Source: an uncultured Clostridia bacterium
GTDB lineage: Bacteria; Bacillota; Clostridia; TANB77; CAG-508
Assembly (NCBI GenBank): GCA_944392385.1
Contig: CALXWL010000071.1
Location: 1 to 60,138 of the forward strand
Direction of reading: 5' to 3'
Length of the DNA stretch: 60,138 bases
Positions 39,475 through 47,874 of this stretch are shown here, piece after piece. A program made the translations under genes and the position numbers. The notes under the pieces were generated by a model. The model did not search any database and was not told the origin of the DNA. It was given only the letters and a program-made list of their open reading frames with translations. Each line of letters begins with the position of its first letter. Position 1 is the first letter of the stretch.

Positions 39475-39573
39475 ATGTCAGAAAATAAAAATAATAAAAA
39501 TAACAAAAACAAAAATAATAAAAATAATTCTAACAATAACCAAAATGAAAGAAGCAATAACAACTGTAAATAA
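39475..39573 (+). CDS. Asn/Lys-rich micropeptide
   Basis: A 32-residue frame starts 10 bases after a near-perfect AGGAGGTG site and ends just before a terminator. The sequence is MSENKNNKNNKN followed by further Asn/Lys tracts and ends in CK. Composition is strongly hydrophilic and basic, and no family is recognised. Gene signals (ribosome binding site plus terminator) are much better than chance. It may be a small spore or nucleic-acid-binding protein, but that is speculation. Confidence 0.6.
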   Translation: MSENKNNKNNKNKNNKNNSNNNQNERSNNNCK

Positions 39574-39595
39574 AGGTAGCCCTTTGGCTACCTTT
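39572..39595. terminator. Bidirectional terminator
   Basis: AAAGGTAGC pairs with GCTACCTTT, followed by more T's. It serves the micropeptide gene and the convergent 65-residue gene. Confidence 0.75.
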
Positions 39596-39793
39596 TTATC
39601 TCATATCCTCTTTATTTTCTATTCTTTTTCTTTTGATTGTTTCACTTTGTACTCTTGCATTTTCAAATACATTACCTCTGTCTTCTAAATTATTTAGATA
39701 GTCTCCTGATAATCCTCTTGCAATTCTTTCTTCTTCTGTTAATACATATGGATTTGTTAATGCTTTTAAAAATTCTTTTCTTTTTTCTGTCAT
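39596..39793 (-). CDS. Small hypothetical protein
   Basis: 65 residues, charged and helical (MTEKRKEFLKALTNPYVLTEEERIARGLSGDYLNN in part). I recognise no family. AGGAGG precedes the ATG and a hairpin terminator follows the stop, so it is probably a real stand-alone gene. Confidence 0.6.
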   Translation of the reverse strand: MTEKRKEFLKALTNPYVLTEEERIARGLSGDYLNNLEDRGNVFENARVQSETIKRKRIENKEDMR

Positions 39794-39932
39794 GATATCC
39801 TCCTTATAATTATTTAATGGATTTATTATACTACATATTTTATGAAAAGTAAAATTCTTACATTTTGCTTTCTTTTTTCTATTTTTTGTAATATAATTTA
39901 ATGAAGTTATATTTGAGAGGATGTGTTAGTTT

Positions 39933-40917
39933 ATGAGAAGATATAAATTTGCTTTAGTTGGTGCAACTGGTTTGGTTGGTAGAACTGCTTTGAAGGTTTT
40001 AGAAGAAAAAAGACTTCCAATTTCTGAATATTCTTTTTTTGCTTCTCGGAAATTCTGCTGGGACGGTTTTAGATTTATTTGATAGACAATACATTGTACA
40101 AGAGTTAGATGAAAATTCTTTTGATGTAGGTTTCGATTTTGCAGTATTTTCTGCTGGTAGTGATACAGCAAAAAAATTTGCACCAATTGCAGCTTCTAAG
40201 GGGTGCATTGTTGTTGATAATAGCAGTGCTTTTAGAATGGATTTTGATGTTCCTTTAATTGTTCCAGAGGTTAATCCAGAAGATATTTTTACGCATCATG
40301 GCATAATTGCAAATCCTAATTGTTCTACAATACAAGCTGTTGTAGCTTTAAAACCTCTTGATGTTAAGTATAAAATAAAAAGAATTATATATTCAACTTA
40401 TCAAGCTGTTTCTGGTGCTGGGCAGAAAGGTGTTGATGATTTAGAAAATACTTTAAATGGATTAGAGCCTAAAAAATTCCCATATTCTATTGCTAATAAT
40501 TGTTTGCCACATATAGATGTTTTTAATGAGGACGGATACACTAAAGAAGAAATTAAAATGATTAATGAAACTAGAAAAATTTTGCATAGACCTGATTTAA
40601 AAATAACTGCTACAACTGTAAGAGTTCCTGTTATAAATTCTCATAGTGAATCTATAAATATTGAGTTTGAAAATGATTTTGATTTAGATGAATTAAAAAA
40701 CTTGTTAAAAAATAGCCCTGGAATTGTTCTTCAAGATGATATTAAAAATAATATTTATCCATTAGCCACATTAGCCACAGGTTCTGATGATGTTTTTGTT
40801 GGAAGAATAAGACGTGATGATAGTGTGCCTTTTGGTATTAATATGTGGGTTGTTGCAGATAATATTAGAAAAGGTGCTGCAAGTAATGCTATTCAAATTG
40901 TTGAAAAATTAATGTGA
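39933..40917 (+). CDS. asd: Aspartate-semialdehyde dehydrogenase, expressed by +1 frameshift at CGG
   Basis: The first 38 codons (MRRYKFALVGATGLVGRTAL, then SEYSFFAS) form the NADP-binding start. The zero frame then reads CGG AAA and stops 10 codons later. Skipping C gives Gly39-Asn-Ser-Ala-Gly-Thr and the full enzyme: DNSSAFRMDFDVPLIVPEVNP, the catalytic Cys in NPNCSTIQAV, TYQAVSGAGQKG, and HSESINIEF. 327 residues in total; length 985 is 3n+1. It makes aspartate semialdehyde for lysine/DAP, threonine and methionine. It is one of few plus-strand core genes, and the only CGG-shift gene on that strand. Confidence 0.94.
40047..40050 (+). other. asd: CGGA +1 frameshift site in asd (Gly39)
   Basis: Context GCT TCT CGG AAA. 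Skipping C gives Ala-Ser-Gly-Asn-Ser-Ala-Gly. Of the sites with a clear family, this glycine is the least conserved. Confidence 0.88.
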
Positions 40918-40922
40918 ATCTG

Positions 40923-40962
40923 CAAGAACCCCTAAGTTAAAGTCGCAACTTAGGGGTTCTTG
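40923..40962. terminator. Bidirectional terminator between asd and spoIVB
   Basis: A perfect 16-bp stem, CAAGAACCCCTAAGTT with its complement, over an 8-base loop between convergent genes. Confidence 0.75.
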
Positions 40963-40970
40963 TGCCATTT

Positions 40971-42166
40971 TTATGAATTCATTTGCTTTACCATTATTTC
41001 ACCAAATACTGCGTAGCCTTCTAATGGATTATTTACTAATACATGTGTTATTGCTCCGTATGAATTTTCCATTTTGTATTATTGGTGCTCCACTCATTCC
41101 TTGCACTATTCCTCCTGTTTTTTCTATTAGTTCTTCATCTGTTATTTCTATTAGCATGCTTTTATTATCTTCTGTATTGTTACGATATATTTTTTTTATT
41201 TCTATTTCGTATTCTCTTCTTATTCCATCTTCTAATGATAGTAATATACTTGCTTTTCCTGTTTCTATTTCTTCTTTTAGTGCTACTTCTAATGAATTTT
41301 CTTCATTTATTCCTAATGTGTTTATTTCTTGTAACTTACCATATATTCCAAATTTTGTATTTTGATATATCATACCTATTGCTTTTTCTTCGTTTATTAC
41401 TCCCCTTATTTCTCCTGGATTTCCTTTTTCTCCTTTTTTTATTTTTGTTATTGTACTTGTGGTAAGTTCTCCACTTTCTATTGTTATTAATTTGTCTGTG
41501 TCTCTATCTACTATGCCATGACCTAATGTTGCAATTTTTCCACTTGCTGGCTCATAATATGTTGCTGTTCCTATTCCGGCAAGCACCATCTCTTACCCAT
41601 AATCCTATTTTGTAGTTATTTTCTTCTGTTTTTACTGGTTCTATATTTGTAATATATTCTATCCCATCTCTTTTATATTTTATTTCTACATTTTCTCCAT
41701 TTGAATTATTTACACATTCTATTAATTCTGCTGTTGTTGTTACTGTTACATTATCCACCTCAACTATTAAGTCTCCTTCTTTTATTCCTGTGTTTTCATA
41801 TGGTTTGCAACCTGCTACTTCTGTCATGCCTATTACAAGTACTCCATCTGAATATAACTTTATTCCTATGGTGTTTCCCAGTGGTACTACTCTTACATTT
41901 TTTATTGTGCTTACTTCTATTTCTTTTACTTTTATTAGATTAAATAAACTAACTTCTATTGTTTTATCTTCTATTTTACTGCTACTATTTGATGTTTCTA
42001 TTGTTTCTTTTTTTTCTTCTTTTAAAACTATTCCAAATATTTCTCCTAATTCTAATTCTTCATTTTCAAATAGTATTATATTTTTGGGCATACTAGTTAT
42101 ATAAACAGTATATATTAAGCTTATTAAAAGCATAATTATTATTAAAATTCTTCTTATAAATTTCAA
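40971..42166 (-). CDS. spoIVB: SpoIVB signalling protease, two +1 frameshifts at CGG
   Basis: Three frames join into 397 residues, starting at TTG after AGGGTGA. A membrane helix, then a PDZ domain (GVLVIGMTEVAGCKPYENTGIKEGDLI, in pieces), then the S55 peptidase domain. Catalytic His is in ATLGHGIVD and Ser in QGMSGAPIIQNG. The first CGG (41576) sits at RDGAC-G-IGTATYYEP; the second (41056) at GKFI-G-AITHVLVN. The real C-terminus lies beyond the second shift and ends at 40971. Length 1196 is 3n+2. SpoIVB activates pro-SigmaK processing. The first shift is required for any protease domain. Confidence 0.94.
41055..41058 (-). other. spoIVB: CGGA +1 frameshift site B in spoIVB (Gly370)
   Basis: Context TTC ATA CGG AGC. 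Skipping C gives Ile-Gly-Ala-Ile-Thr-His-Val, matching the family IGAVTHV. The zero frame stops 8 codons later. Confidence 0.92.
41575..41578 (-). other. spoIVB: CGGA +1 frameshift site A in spoIVB (Gly197)
   Basis: Context GCT TGC CGG AAT. Skipping C gives Cys-Gly-Ile-Gly-Thr, matching the family AAGVGT. The zero frame stops 7 codons later. Confidence 0.92.
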
Positions 42167-42233
42167 ATATGGTCACCCTATGTTTTAGGATAACCATATT
42201 TTTGAAAATTATAATTTACAATACTTATTATTC

Positions 42234-44309
42234 TTAAGACTCCAACTCTCCTTTTATTATTTCTTTTTGATAATATCTTTCTCTTGCTAATGCTTCATTG
42301 TATGCTTTTGTTTGTAAATATATCATATATTCGTTTGTAGTTTCTATAAAATTTTCTTTATTTACTATACAATAATAACATGCTGTTTGCGAATTTGTAT
42401 TAGTTGGATCATCATATTTGTCATGCTGATAATAATATATTGTTTCACCTATCTGTATATTATTTTTATCATATCTTTTAAATTCTCTTAGTATATATTC
42501 TACACTTCTATATCCTTTATATATAGGATTTTTGTGAATATAATCTTCGCATTTTGCACAATATACTCTATGATAATTTGGGTCTTCTCCGCTTAAGTAT
42601 ATTTGATCTGGATCTACATATTCTCTGTTTGTTGTGCTTGTTGCTATTGCATAGTTATTAAAATATTTTAAACCAATTGGCACTCCTTGGAAAAATGTTA
42701 TTAATGATATATTGCTAAATACTTGATCCCAATCACTATCTGTTAGTACTGGTAATCTAAAATTAAATGTTCCTCTACTATAATTTGATATTGATAAATT
42801 TAAGTTTGTGTTAATATTATTTTCCATTATTTCTCTTTTATGTATTGCTATTGGTGAATATTCTTTTTCTAAATCATTTTCTTCTGTTATTTTAAATATA
42901 TCTACAAGTGTTCCTTCTACTATTATGTCTTTAGCTTCATTACCTATTCCTTGTTTTACTCCACTTAAATTGTCCCCTACCCAGTTGGTAAATGCATATG
43001 ATTCTACATAATAATTTATTGCACTAAAATCTCTATATCTTGTTGAAAATCTTATATCATCTAATTCTAGTGCACTTATGGTTGCTGCACTTAATGGAGT
43101 ATCTAAGCCTTCTATTCCTTGCTCGCTTACGTCACTTGGATTTTGTTTTATATCTATATACCATTTTCCCTTATCTTCACCATTTAATACTTGATATATT
43201 TTTTTATATTCTGTTGCATTCGTATTCTTTCCTAATAATATGGAAACAGATTTATATCTACACCCATCTGAGCCCATTTTTATATTTGATGAATCACTTA
43301 TGAACTGTTTACTTTGGTCATCTGGAGATATGGTGAAAAAATTATCTTCACTTTCATCATAATATAATTTATCATGATTTATATCATATATATACTTAAA
43401 TGTACCTAATTTATGTGAACTATCATCATCATCAAAATATACTATTTGTTCTTCTAATATTTCTGGTTCTATAGGTGTGTTTTCAAATGTTGTATTTTTT
43501 ATACTGTTATATACTATTATATCTGAGTCATCTGTTAAATGCATTCTTGGCATTTTTGCACTAGAATCGAAATATACTAGATAACCATCCTTTTCTACTA
43601 CTTGTCCATTTACCCTTCCCATTATGTATATTCTATTATCTAATGTATAGTTTACAACTATATTTGTATTAGTACCTTTAGAATACTGTGCAGCATATGC
43701 CATTTGGTTACTTAGCATGTGTATATATTCTGTATCTGCCTCACTTAAATCTACAACAAAATCATGGCTAATAGGATTAGCATTTTGATCTTGATATTCA
43801 TCTGTTATTACATTTGTAGCATTATCTTTTGGTTTGTAAGCTGGTAAATTGTTCCCGTTTCCTGCATCAGTTGTTAGTATTCCTTCATCTGCATTATAGT
43901 ATAATTGTACTCCATCACTGGTTTCTAATGTAATAGGAACATATGTTGGTGCATATATGTAATATCCATTATACATTGTCATAACTACAGCTGGAATATA
44001 GTTTGTTATATATTCCTTTGCTGTTCCTGTTAGATTTAGGCTGTTTGATAAACTTGTTATAAATGTGTTTACAACTGCCATTGCATTGTTTCTTGTTGTT
44101 GTTCTAGTTGTATCTCCTACCCATTCTCTCCAATCTACTGTATTTACTTCAAATGCTTTTATTCCTTCTTTTGTTGCTTCTGCAAGTTTTGTAGCATATT
44201 GTGATTGTAATTCTAAAGTATCTCTTTGTAAATTCAAGTAGTATGATAATAACACCAATACAGGTATTGCTATTACAAGGAAAATTATTCCTAAATTTTG
44301 AATTTTCAT
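42234..44309 (-). CDS. Large Tad-locus surface protein, TadG/minor-pilin-like
   Basis: 691 residues: one N-terminal membrane helix (LGIIFLVIAIPVLVLLSYYL) followed by a long extracytoplasmic region with no named domain. Near the C-terminus is a CxxC pair (VYCAKCEDYIHK) and a second Cys pair (TACYYCIVNK), which may bind metal or form a disulfide. The N-terminal helix, size and position as last gene of the Tad-like operon suggest a pseudopilin or tip protein. No close family is recognised. Confidence 0.55.
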   Translation of the reverse strand: MKIQNLGIIFLVIAIPVLVLLSYYLNLQRDTLELQSQYATKLAEATKEGIKAFEVNTVDWREWVGDTTRTTTRNNAMAVVNTFITSLSNSLNLTGTAKEYITNYIPAVVMTMYNGYYIYAPTYVPITLETSDGVQLYYNADEGILTTDAGNGNNLPAYKPKDNATNVITDEYQDQNANPISHDFVVDLSEADTEYIHMLSNQMAYAAQYSKGTNTNIVVNYTLDNRIYIMGRVNGQVVEKDGYLVYFDSSAKMPRMHLTDDSDIIVYNSIKNTTFENTPIEPEILEEQIVYFDDDDSSHKLGTFKYIYDINHDKLYYDESEDNFFTISPDDQSKQFISDSSNIKMGSDGCRYKSVSILLGKNTNATEYKKIYQVLNGEDKGKWYIDIKQNPSDVSEQGIEGLDTPLSAATISALELDDIRFSTRYRDFSAINYYVESYAFTNWVGDNLSGVKQGIGNEAKDIIVEGTLVDIFKITEENDLEKEYSPIAIHKREIMENNINTNLNLSISNYSRGTFNFRLPVLTDSDWDQVFSNISLITFFQGVPIGLKYFNNYAIATSTTNREYVDPDQIYLSGEDPNYHRVYCAKCEDYIHKNPIYKGYRSVEYILREFKRYDKNNIQIGETIYYYQHDKYDDPTNTNSQTACYYCIVNKENFIETTNEYMIYLQTKAYNEALARERYYQKEIIKGELES

Positions 44310-44342
44310 ATTTGTATTCCTTTCTTAGGTTACTATTTATAT

Positions 44343-45203
44343 TTACGTATACTGTACTCTAATTTCTCCGATTGTATTCATCCAATTTTCTAAAGTTATA
44401 TCTAAAAGTTCAATTAAGATTTTTAAATCTAAAACATAATTTCCTTTTGTATTATCAAAATATACTAAATAACTAGGAATATCTTGGCCTACATTATATG
44501 TTGAACCATTCATAATTATCCTTACTGCTTGTGGTGTGCTTAAATTATTTAGTACTATTTTTAGGTTTTCTGAGCTCTTCTTGCTCCAATTTGTTCCATT
44601 TGTGCTTATGTATATCTTTTTGTCTGGATATTTCATATCATTAGGCTTTTGCATTGTTTTTTCTTCTTTTTCTTCATCCATTCCAGTATTTAATACTAGC
44701 GCTGATGAAGATGTTCCTATTGTATATGTATCTTTTCCTATTAGATTGTATAATAAATTTTTTAATTGTGTACCCATTGTTGTATTTGTGTTTTTTACGG
44801 ATACTATTATATAGTCATCGTTTTTTAATTGGTACTTACTATTTTCACTTTTTTCTAGTTCGCTTAATATTGTATTTGTATAAACTGAATAATATTTATA
44901 TTCTCCTAGCACATTACTTGATGCTGTGGTTGTAGCTCTTCTTGGATTATCATCTAATATTTGTGCTTCTATTTGTATATCAAATGAATTTCCTGTTGAA
45001 TATAGTTTTTGTAGTAATTTATTGTAGTCACTCCAAGTTATTTGCCCTGTTGTAGCTACTGTGTTTACAAAATCTGATACTGCAACTTCTACTACTGTTT
45101 GTGATACTTCATCACCTTTTCCAGCTAATTCCATTAAAGGGAATACAAACATTATTACTATTGCTAAAAATATTCCAATTATGCTCATTAGTGTATCTGA
45201 CAT
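44343..45203 (-). CDS. Tad-locus pilin-like membrane protein, paralogue A
   Basis: 286 residues: an N-terminal membrane helix (MSDTLMSIIGIFLAIVIMFVF), then VSDFVNTVATTGQITWSDYNKLLQKLYSTGN and QILDDNPR (read in pieces). The first about 150 residues are clearly homologous to the next gene upstream; the C-terminal ~120 residues are extra. No prepilin peptidase site is evident. It starts after AGGAGGT. Confidence 0.6.
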   Translation of the reverse strand: MSDTLMSIIGIFLAIVIMFVFPLMELAGKGDEVSQTVVEVAVSDFVNTVATTGQITWSDYNKLLQKLYSTGNSFDIQIEAQILDDNPRRATTTASSNVLGEYKYYSVYTNTILSELEKSENSKYQLKNDDYIIVSVKNTNTTMGTQLKNLLYNLIGKDTYTIGTSSSALVLNTGMDEEKEEKTMQKPNDMKYPDKKIYISTNGTNWSKKSSENLKIVLNNLSTPQAVRIIMNGSTYNVGQDIPSYLVYFDNTKGNYVLDLKILIELLDITLENWMNTIGEIRVQYT

Positions 45204-45271
45204 TATTAGGATTACCTCCTATTGTTTTTTTTAAAATTAGGGCAGATTTATATTCTGCCCTATGATAATTA

Positions 45272-45787
45272 TTAATTTCCTGTTGTTGTAACTAATGCTG
45301 AGCCACTTGCTTCTATTGCTATTGTGTCTCTTCCCATTAAACTGTACATAAAGTTTTTCATTTGAGTTCCAAATGTTACATTTGTGTTTTGTACCTTTGC
45401 TTTTATGTAATCACCTTGTTTAAGTTTATATACCTGATCGCTTTTAAGCTTTTCTTCAATATCATTTGTAAATACTGAATAATATATATTTTCACCTATA
45501 ACATTTATATTCTCACCTTTTTTACTTGGGTTATCATCTAAAATTTGCACTTCTAACTCAACAGCATATGAATTACCTGTTGCGTATAATTTTTGAAGAA
45601 ATTCATCATAATTACTTTGAGTTATCTTTCCTTCTTTTGCTACTGTATTTACAAAATCTGATACCATTGTTTGTACCGATGTTTGTGTTATGCTATCATT
45701 TTGGTTTGCTGTTGCCATTAATGGAAAAATAAACATTATTAATGCTACTGTCATTATTGCGATTACTGTTATAAATGTATCTGACAT
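45272..45787 (-). CDS. Tad-locus pilin-like membrane protein, paralogue B
   Basis: 171 residues: an N-terminal helix (MSDTFITVIAIMTVALIMF), then SDFVNTVAKEGKIT, EFLQKLYATGNSYAVELEVQILDDNP. It is a shorter tandem paralogue of the downstream 286-residue protein and aligns over nearly its entire length. It starts 13 bases after the CGG-shifted pilin-like gene with AGGAGGT. Confidence 0.6.
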   Translation of the reverse strand: MSDTFITVIAIMTVALIMFIFPLMATANQNDSITQTSVQTMVSDFVNTVAKEGKITQSNYDEFLQKLYATGNSYAVELEVQILDDNPSKKGENINVIGENIYYSVFTNDIEEKLKSDQVYKLKQGDYIKAKVQNTNVTFGTQMKNFMYSLMGRDTIAIEASGSALVTTTGN

Positions 45788-45799
45788 ATTTTTACCTCC

Positions 45800-46265
45800 T
45801 TAACTATTAATATCGTCTGTATAAAAAATATATACTTTCGTGGTTCCAGGTCTTATCGTAATTCTAGTTCCATCTTCTGCTACCATATACTCTCCTCCTG
45901 TTGTCATTTCTACTATTCTTTCTTTGTACTGAGTAGTATTAGTATCACTTAAAATAGCATTTGTAACATTTTCTAAAGTTACATCTTGCTTAGGATATAT
46001 TTTTTGTCCTCCTTTTTCTATTGATACTTCTGCTAGGTCTCTAGGGCTATTGTATAATGCTGCTACTACTGCTTCTACTCCTACTATTCTTCCGCTCGCT
46101 TAAATCTCCAGATACCCAGTCATAGTAGTTTGTTTCATCAGAATAAAATAGTATCTCATCTGCTGTATCTTTTATTCTTCCAATCATGGAGAATACAATT
46201 ACTAGTGCTAAAATAAATACAAAAATTGCAAATGCCATTTTTAGTGCGTCTGCTGCATTCTCCAT
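45800..46265 (-). CDS. MENA-family pilin-like protein, expressed by +1 frameshift at CGG
   Basis: Two frames join into 154 residues. The N-terminal helix (MENAADALKMAFAIFVFILAL) resembles four sister genes upstream. At 46092-46094 the zero frame reads CGG and would end 14 codons later in an Arg/Ser-rich tail. Skipping C gives Gly58-Arg-Ile-Val-Gly-Val-Glu-Ala, then a coherent sequence to a TAA at 45800 that abuts the next gene (YPKQDVTLENVTNAI, TGGEYMVAEDGTRITIRPG). Length 466 is 3n+1, and the repaired gene fills the otherwise empty space. The product is probably a pseudopilin of the Tad-like system. Confidence 0.75.
46091..46094 (-). other. CGGA +1 frameshift site in pilin-like gene (Gly58)
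   Basis: Context AGC GAG CGG AAG. Skipping C opens a frame of 97 more codons up to the next gene's ribosome binding site. Confidence 0.82.
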
Positions 46266-46433
46266 ATTTTTCCTCCTTTTTAGTTTTTTTAATAACTTTT
46301 TTGCAAATATTTATTTTATAAATATTATTTTTTATCCTGAGCATAAAGCATATAGATTTAATATATGCTTTATGTTCAGGATAAGCTTATTTATGCTTAT
46401 CCTAATTATTTACGTGTTTATTTTTGTCTTGAA

Positions 46434-46859
46434 TTAATTTTCTACAATTTTTATTTTATTTATATATCCACTTGGGCTATATCCTTCAACTGTTATGGTA
46501 TAAGTTTTATTTGATTTTATACTACCTGAACTTGTTATTCCATTGTTGCTTGAGTCTAGATAAACATATTTGTCTGTTTTGTCAATTTCTGCAGCACTTG
46601 GCGGAGTTGAAAATCCATTTTGTCCATTACTTGTATTAATTGTTGATATTAATTGTCTTGCTTGAGTTGCTCTCATATTTTCTCCTTCATATACAGTAAA
46701 TTGTGAATTAAAATTTTGTACTGCATAGGTATCTGCTGTGTCAGTTCCTGAATCTATCGCTCCTTGCATTCCACTTATAATAGAAACACCTAGACCTATT
46801 AATATTATTGCTATTAATATAGCACCTGCTATAATTAATGCTTTTGATGCATTTTCCAT
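46434..46859 (-). CDS. MENA-family pilin-like protein
   Basis: About 141 residues from ATG 46859 (AGGAGG 11 bases upstream), giving MENASKALIIAGAILIAIIL, the shared N-terminus of this set. The polar C-terminal region (FTVYEGENMRATQARQLIST) is followed by a beta-rich part. Probably a minor pilin of the Tad-like apparatus. About 170 bases with an AT-rich hairpin separate it from the next gene. Confidence 0.6.
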   Translation of the reverse strand: MENASKALIIAGAILIAIILIGLGVSIISGMQGAIDSGTDTADTYAVQNFNSQFTVYEGENMRATQARQLISTINTSNGQNGFSTPPSAAEIDKTDKYVYLDSSNNGITSSGSIKSNKTYTITVEGYSPSGYINKIKIVEN

Positions 46860-46929
46860 ATATATATTCACCTCCTAATATATATTCTTTTGTATAGAAC
46901 TTTTGTTCCAAAAAGTTAATAACTATTTA

Positions 46930-47364
46930 TTAATATTCCATTTGTTCAAATACTATTTTTTTTATCTTTCCTGTTTTTTCGTGATATTCTATGCTAGTAC
47001 ATTTGAATTTTATTAAATTAAAGTTTTGAACAAATTTCGTAATATCATTATTATATATTTCCTCCATTGGGTATGTTTTGTCTGTTGTTATCATTTTTAT
47101 TTCTATTTTTATACTGTTTTCATCATTTTCTATATAATAGTTTTTTTCATCTTTTTGTATACCATTGTTTTCATTCTTGTTTATTGTTTTATTTATTATT
47201 GTAGTAAGTTCTGTTCCATATATTGTTTTATCTAAGTAGTATTCGTATTCACTATTTTCTTCTTTTATTAGTTTATTTGTAGTATTTTTTGTTATTAATA
47301 ATCTGAATGTAGAAAATAAAATAATTAATAATGCGATACATATTAATAACAGTGTTTTTTTCAT
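46930..47364 (-). CDS. Divergent pilin-like protein of the Tad locus
   Basis: 144 residues from ATG 47364, preceded by GGGGG; the longer frame lacks a site. An N-terminal membrane helix (LLLICIALLIILFSTFRLLI), then GTELTTIINKTINK and a C-terminal CTSIEYHEKTGKIKKIVFEQ. The Ile-Ile-Asn-Lys block and the ending motif (Tyr, Thr-Gly-x-hydrophobic) are shared with the two genes upstream, so it belongs to the same set despite lacking the MENA start. Confidence 0.55.
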   Translation of the reverse strand: MKKTLLLICIALLIILFSTFRLLITKNTTNKLIKEENSEYEYYLDKTIYGTELTTIINKTINKNENNGIQKDEKNYYIENDENSIKIEIKMITTDKTYPMEEIYNNDITKFVQNFNLIKFKCTSIEYHEKTGKIKKIVFEQMEY

Positions 47365-47436
47365 TTTTCCCCCTATACTAATTATATAGTTTTTCTGCAT
47401 GTTTTTCAAGATTTTTTAACTATTTTTTTGTTTGTT

Positions 47437-47874
47437 TTAAAAAACATTTTTTTTGAACTTTATTTCATTTACTCTTCCTGTTTCTGAGTCATATGATACT
47501 GATTCACATGAATATAAATTTTGTATGCTTCCATCTTGATTAGTAATTACTATGTTGTTCTGCAAAAAATCATTTTTGTGTTGCTCATCCCAAGTAATAC
47601 AATCTTGCTGATTGTCTATAATTACATTGACATTTTGTTCATTTTGCTGTACTTTATTTATAATTGTTATAATTTCTTGTGCGACTATATCTTCTCTACC
47701 TATAAAGACTTCAAATTCAGTGTTATATTGTCTTAATGCTGTTGCATCTAACTGTTCTACATAGCTAGATGTTGTTCTTCCAAAACTTCCTAGAAGATAT
47801 ATCCCTATTGTTATTATCATAATTGTAATTAGTACTCCTCCTGCAATAATCAAAGCCTTTGTAGCATTTTCCAT
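47437..47874 (-). CDS. MENA-family pilin-like protein
   Basis: 145 residues: MENATKALIIAGGVLITIMI helix, then YNTEFEVFIGREDIVAQEIITIINKVQQ, ending SCESVSYDSETGRVNEIKF. It is directly adjacent to the next paralogue (stop and start touch), showing translational coupling. A putative pseudopilin without a recognisable leader-peptidase site. Confidence 0.6.
   Translation of the reverse strand: MENATKALIIAGGVLITIMIITIGIYLLGSFGRTTSSYVEQLDATALRQYNTEFEVFIGREDIVAQEIITIINKVQQNEQNVNVIIDNQQDCITWDEQHKNDFLQNNIVITNQDGSIQNLYSCESVSYDSETGRVNEIKFKKNVF

Noticed and set aside
39901-39935. Eleven-codon leader frame (MKLYLRGC...) overlapping the asd start
   Set aside because: It begins directly at a possible -10 region and has no ribosome binding site; likely chance.
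11354-46094. Sequencing or assembly error as the cause of the split genes
   Set aside because: Random indels would not always be a C before GGN, would not spare every other codon, and would not coincide with total absence of normal CGG. Not in homopolymers. It cannot be fully excluded without reads.
11354-46094. Classical programmed frameshifting with an upstream Shine-Dalgarno-like stimulator or a fixed slippery P-site codon
   Set aside because: Purine-rich stretches precede some sites (spoIIIAA, spoIIIAG, gatD) but are absent at others (asd, ATP-grasp, dnaE), and the P-site codons differ.
11354-46094. Simple reassignment of CGG to another amino acid
   Set aside because: Reassignment would keep the frame; here the frame changes by +1 at every site.
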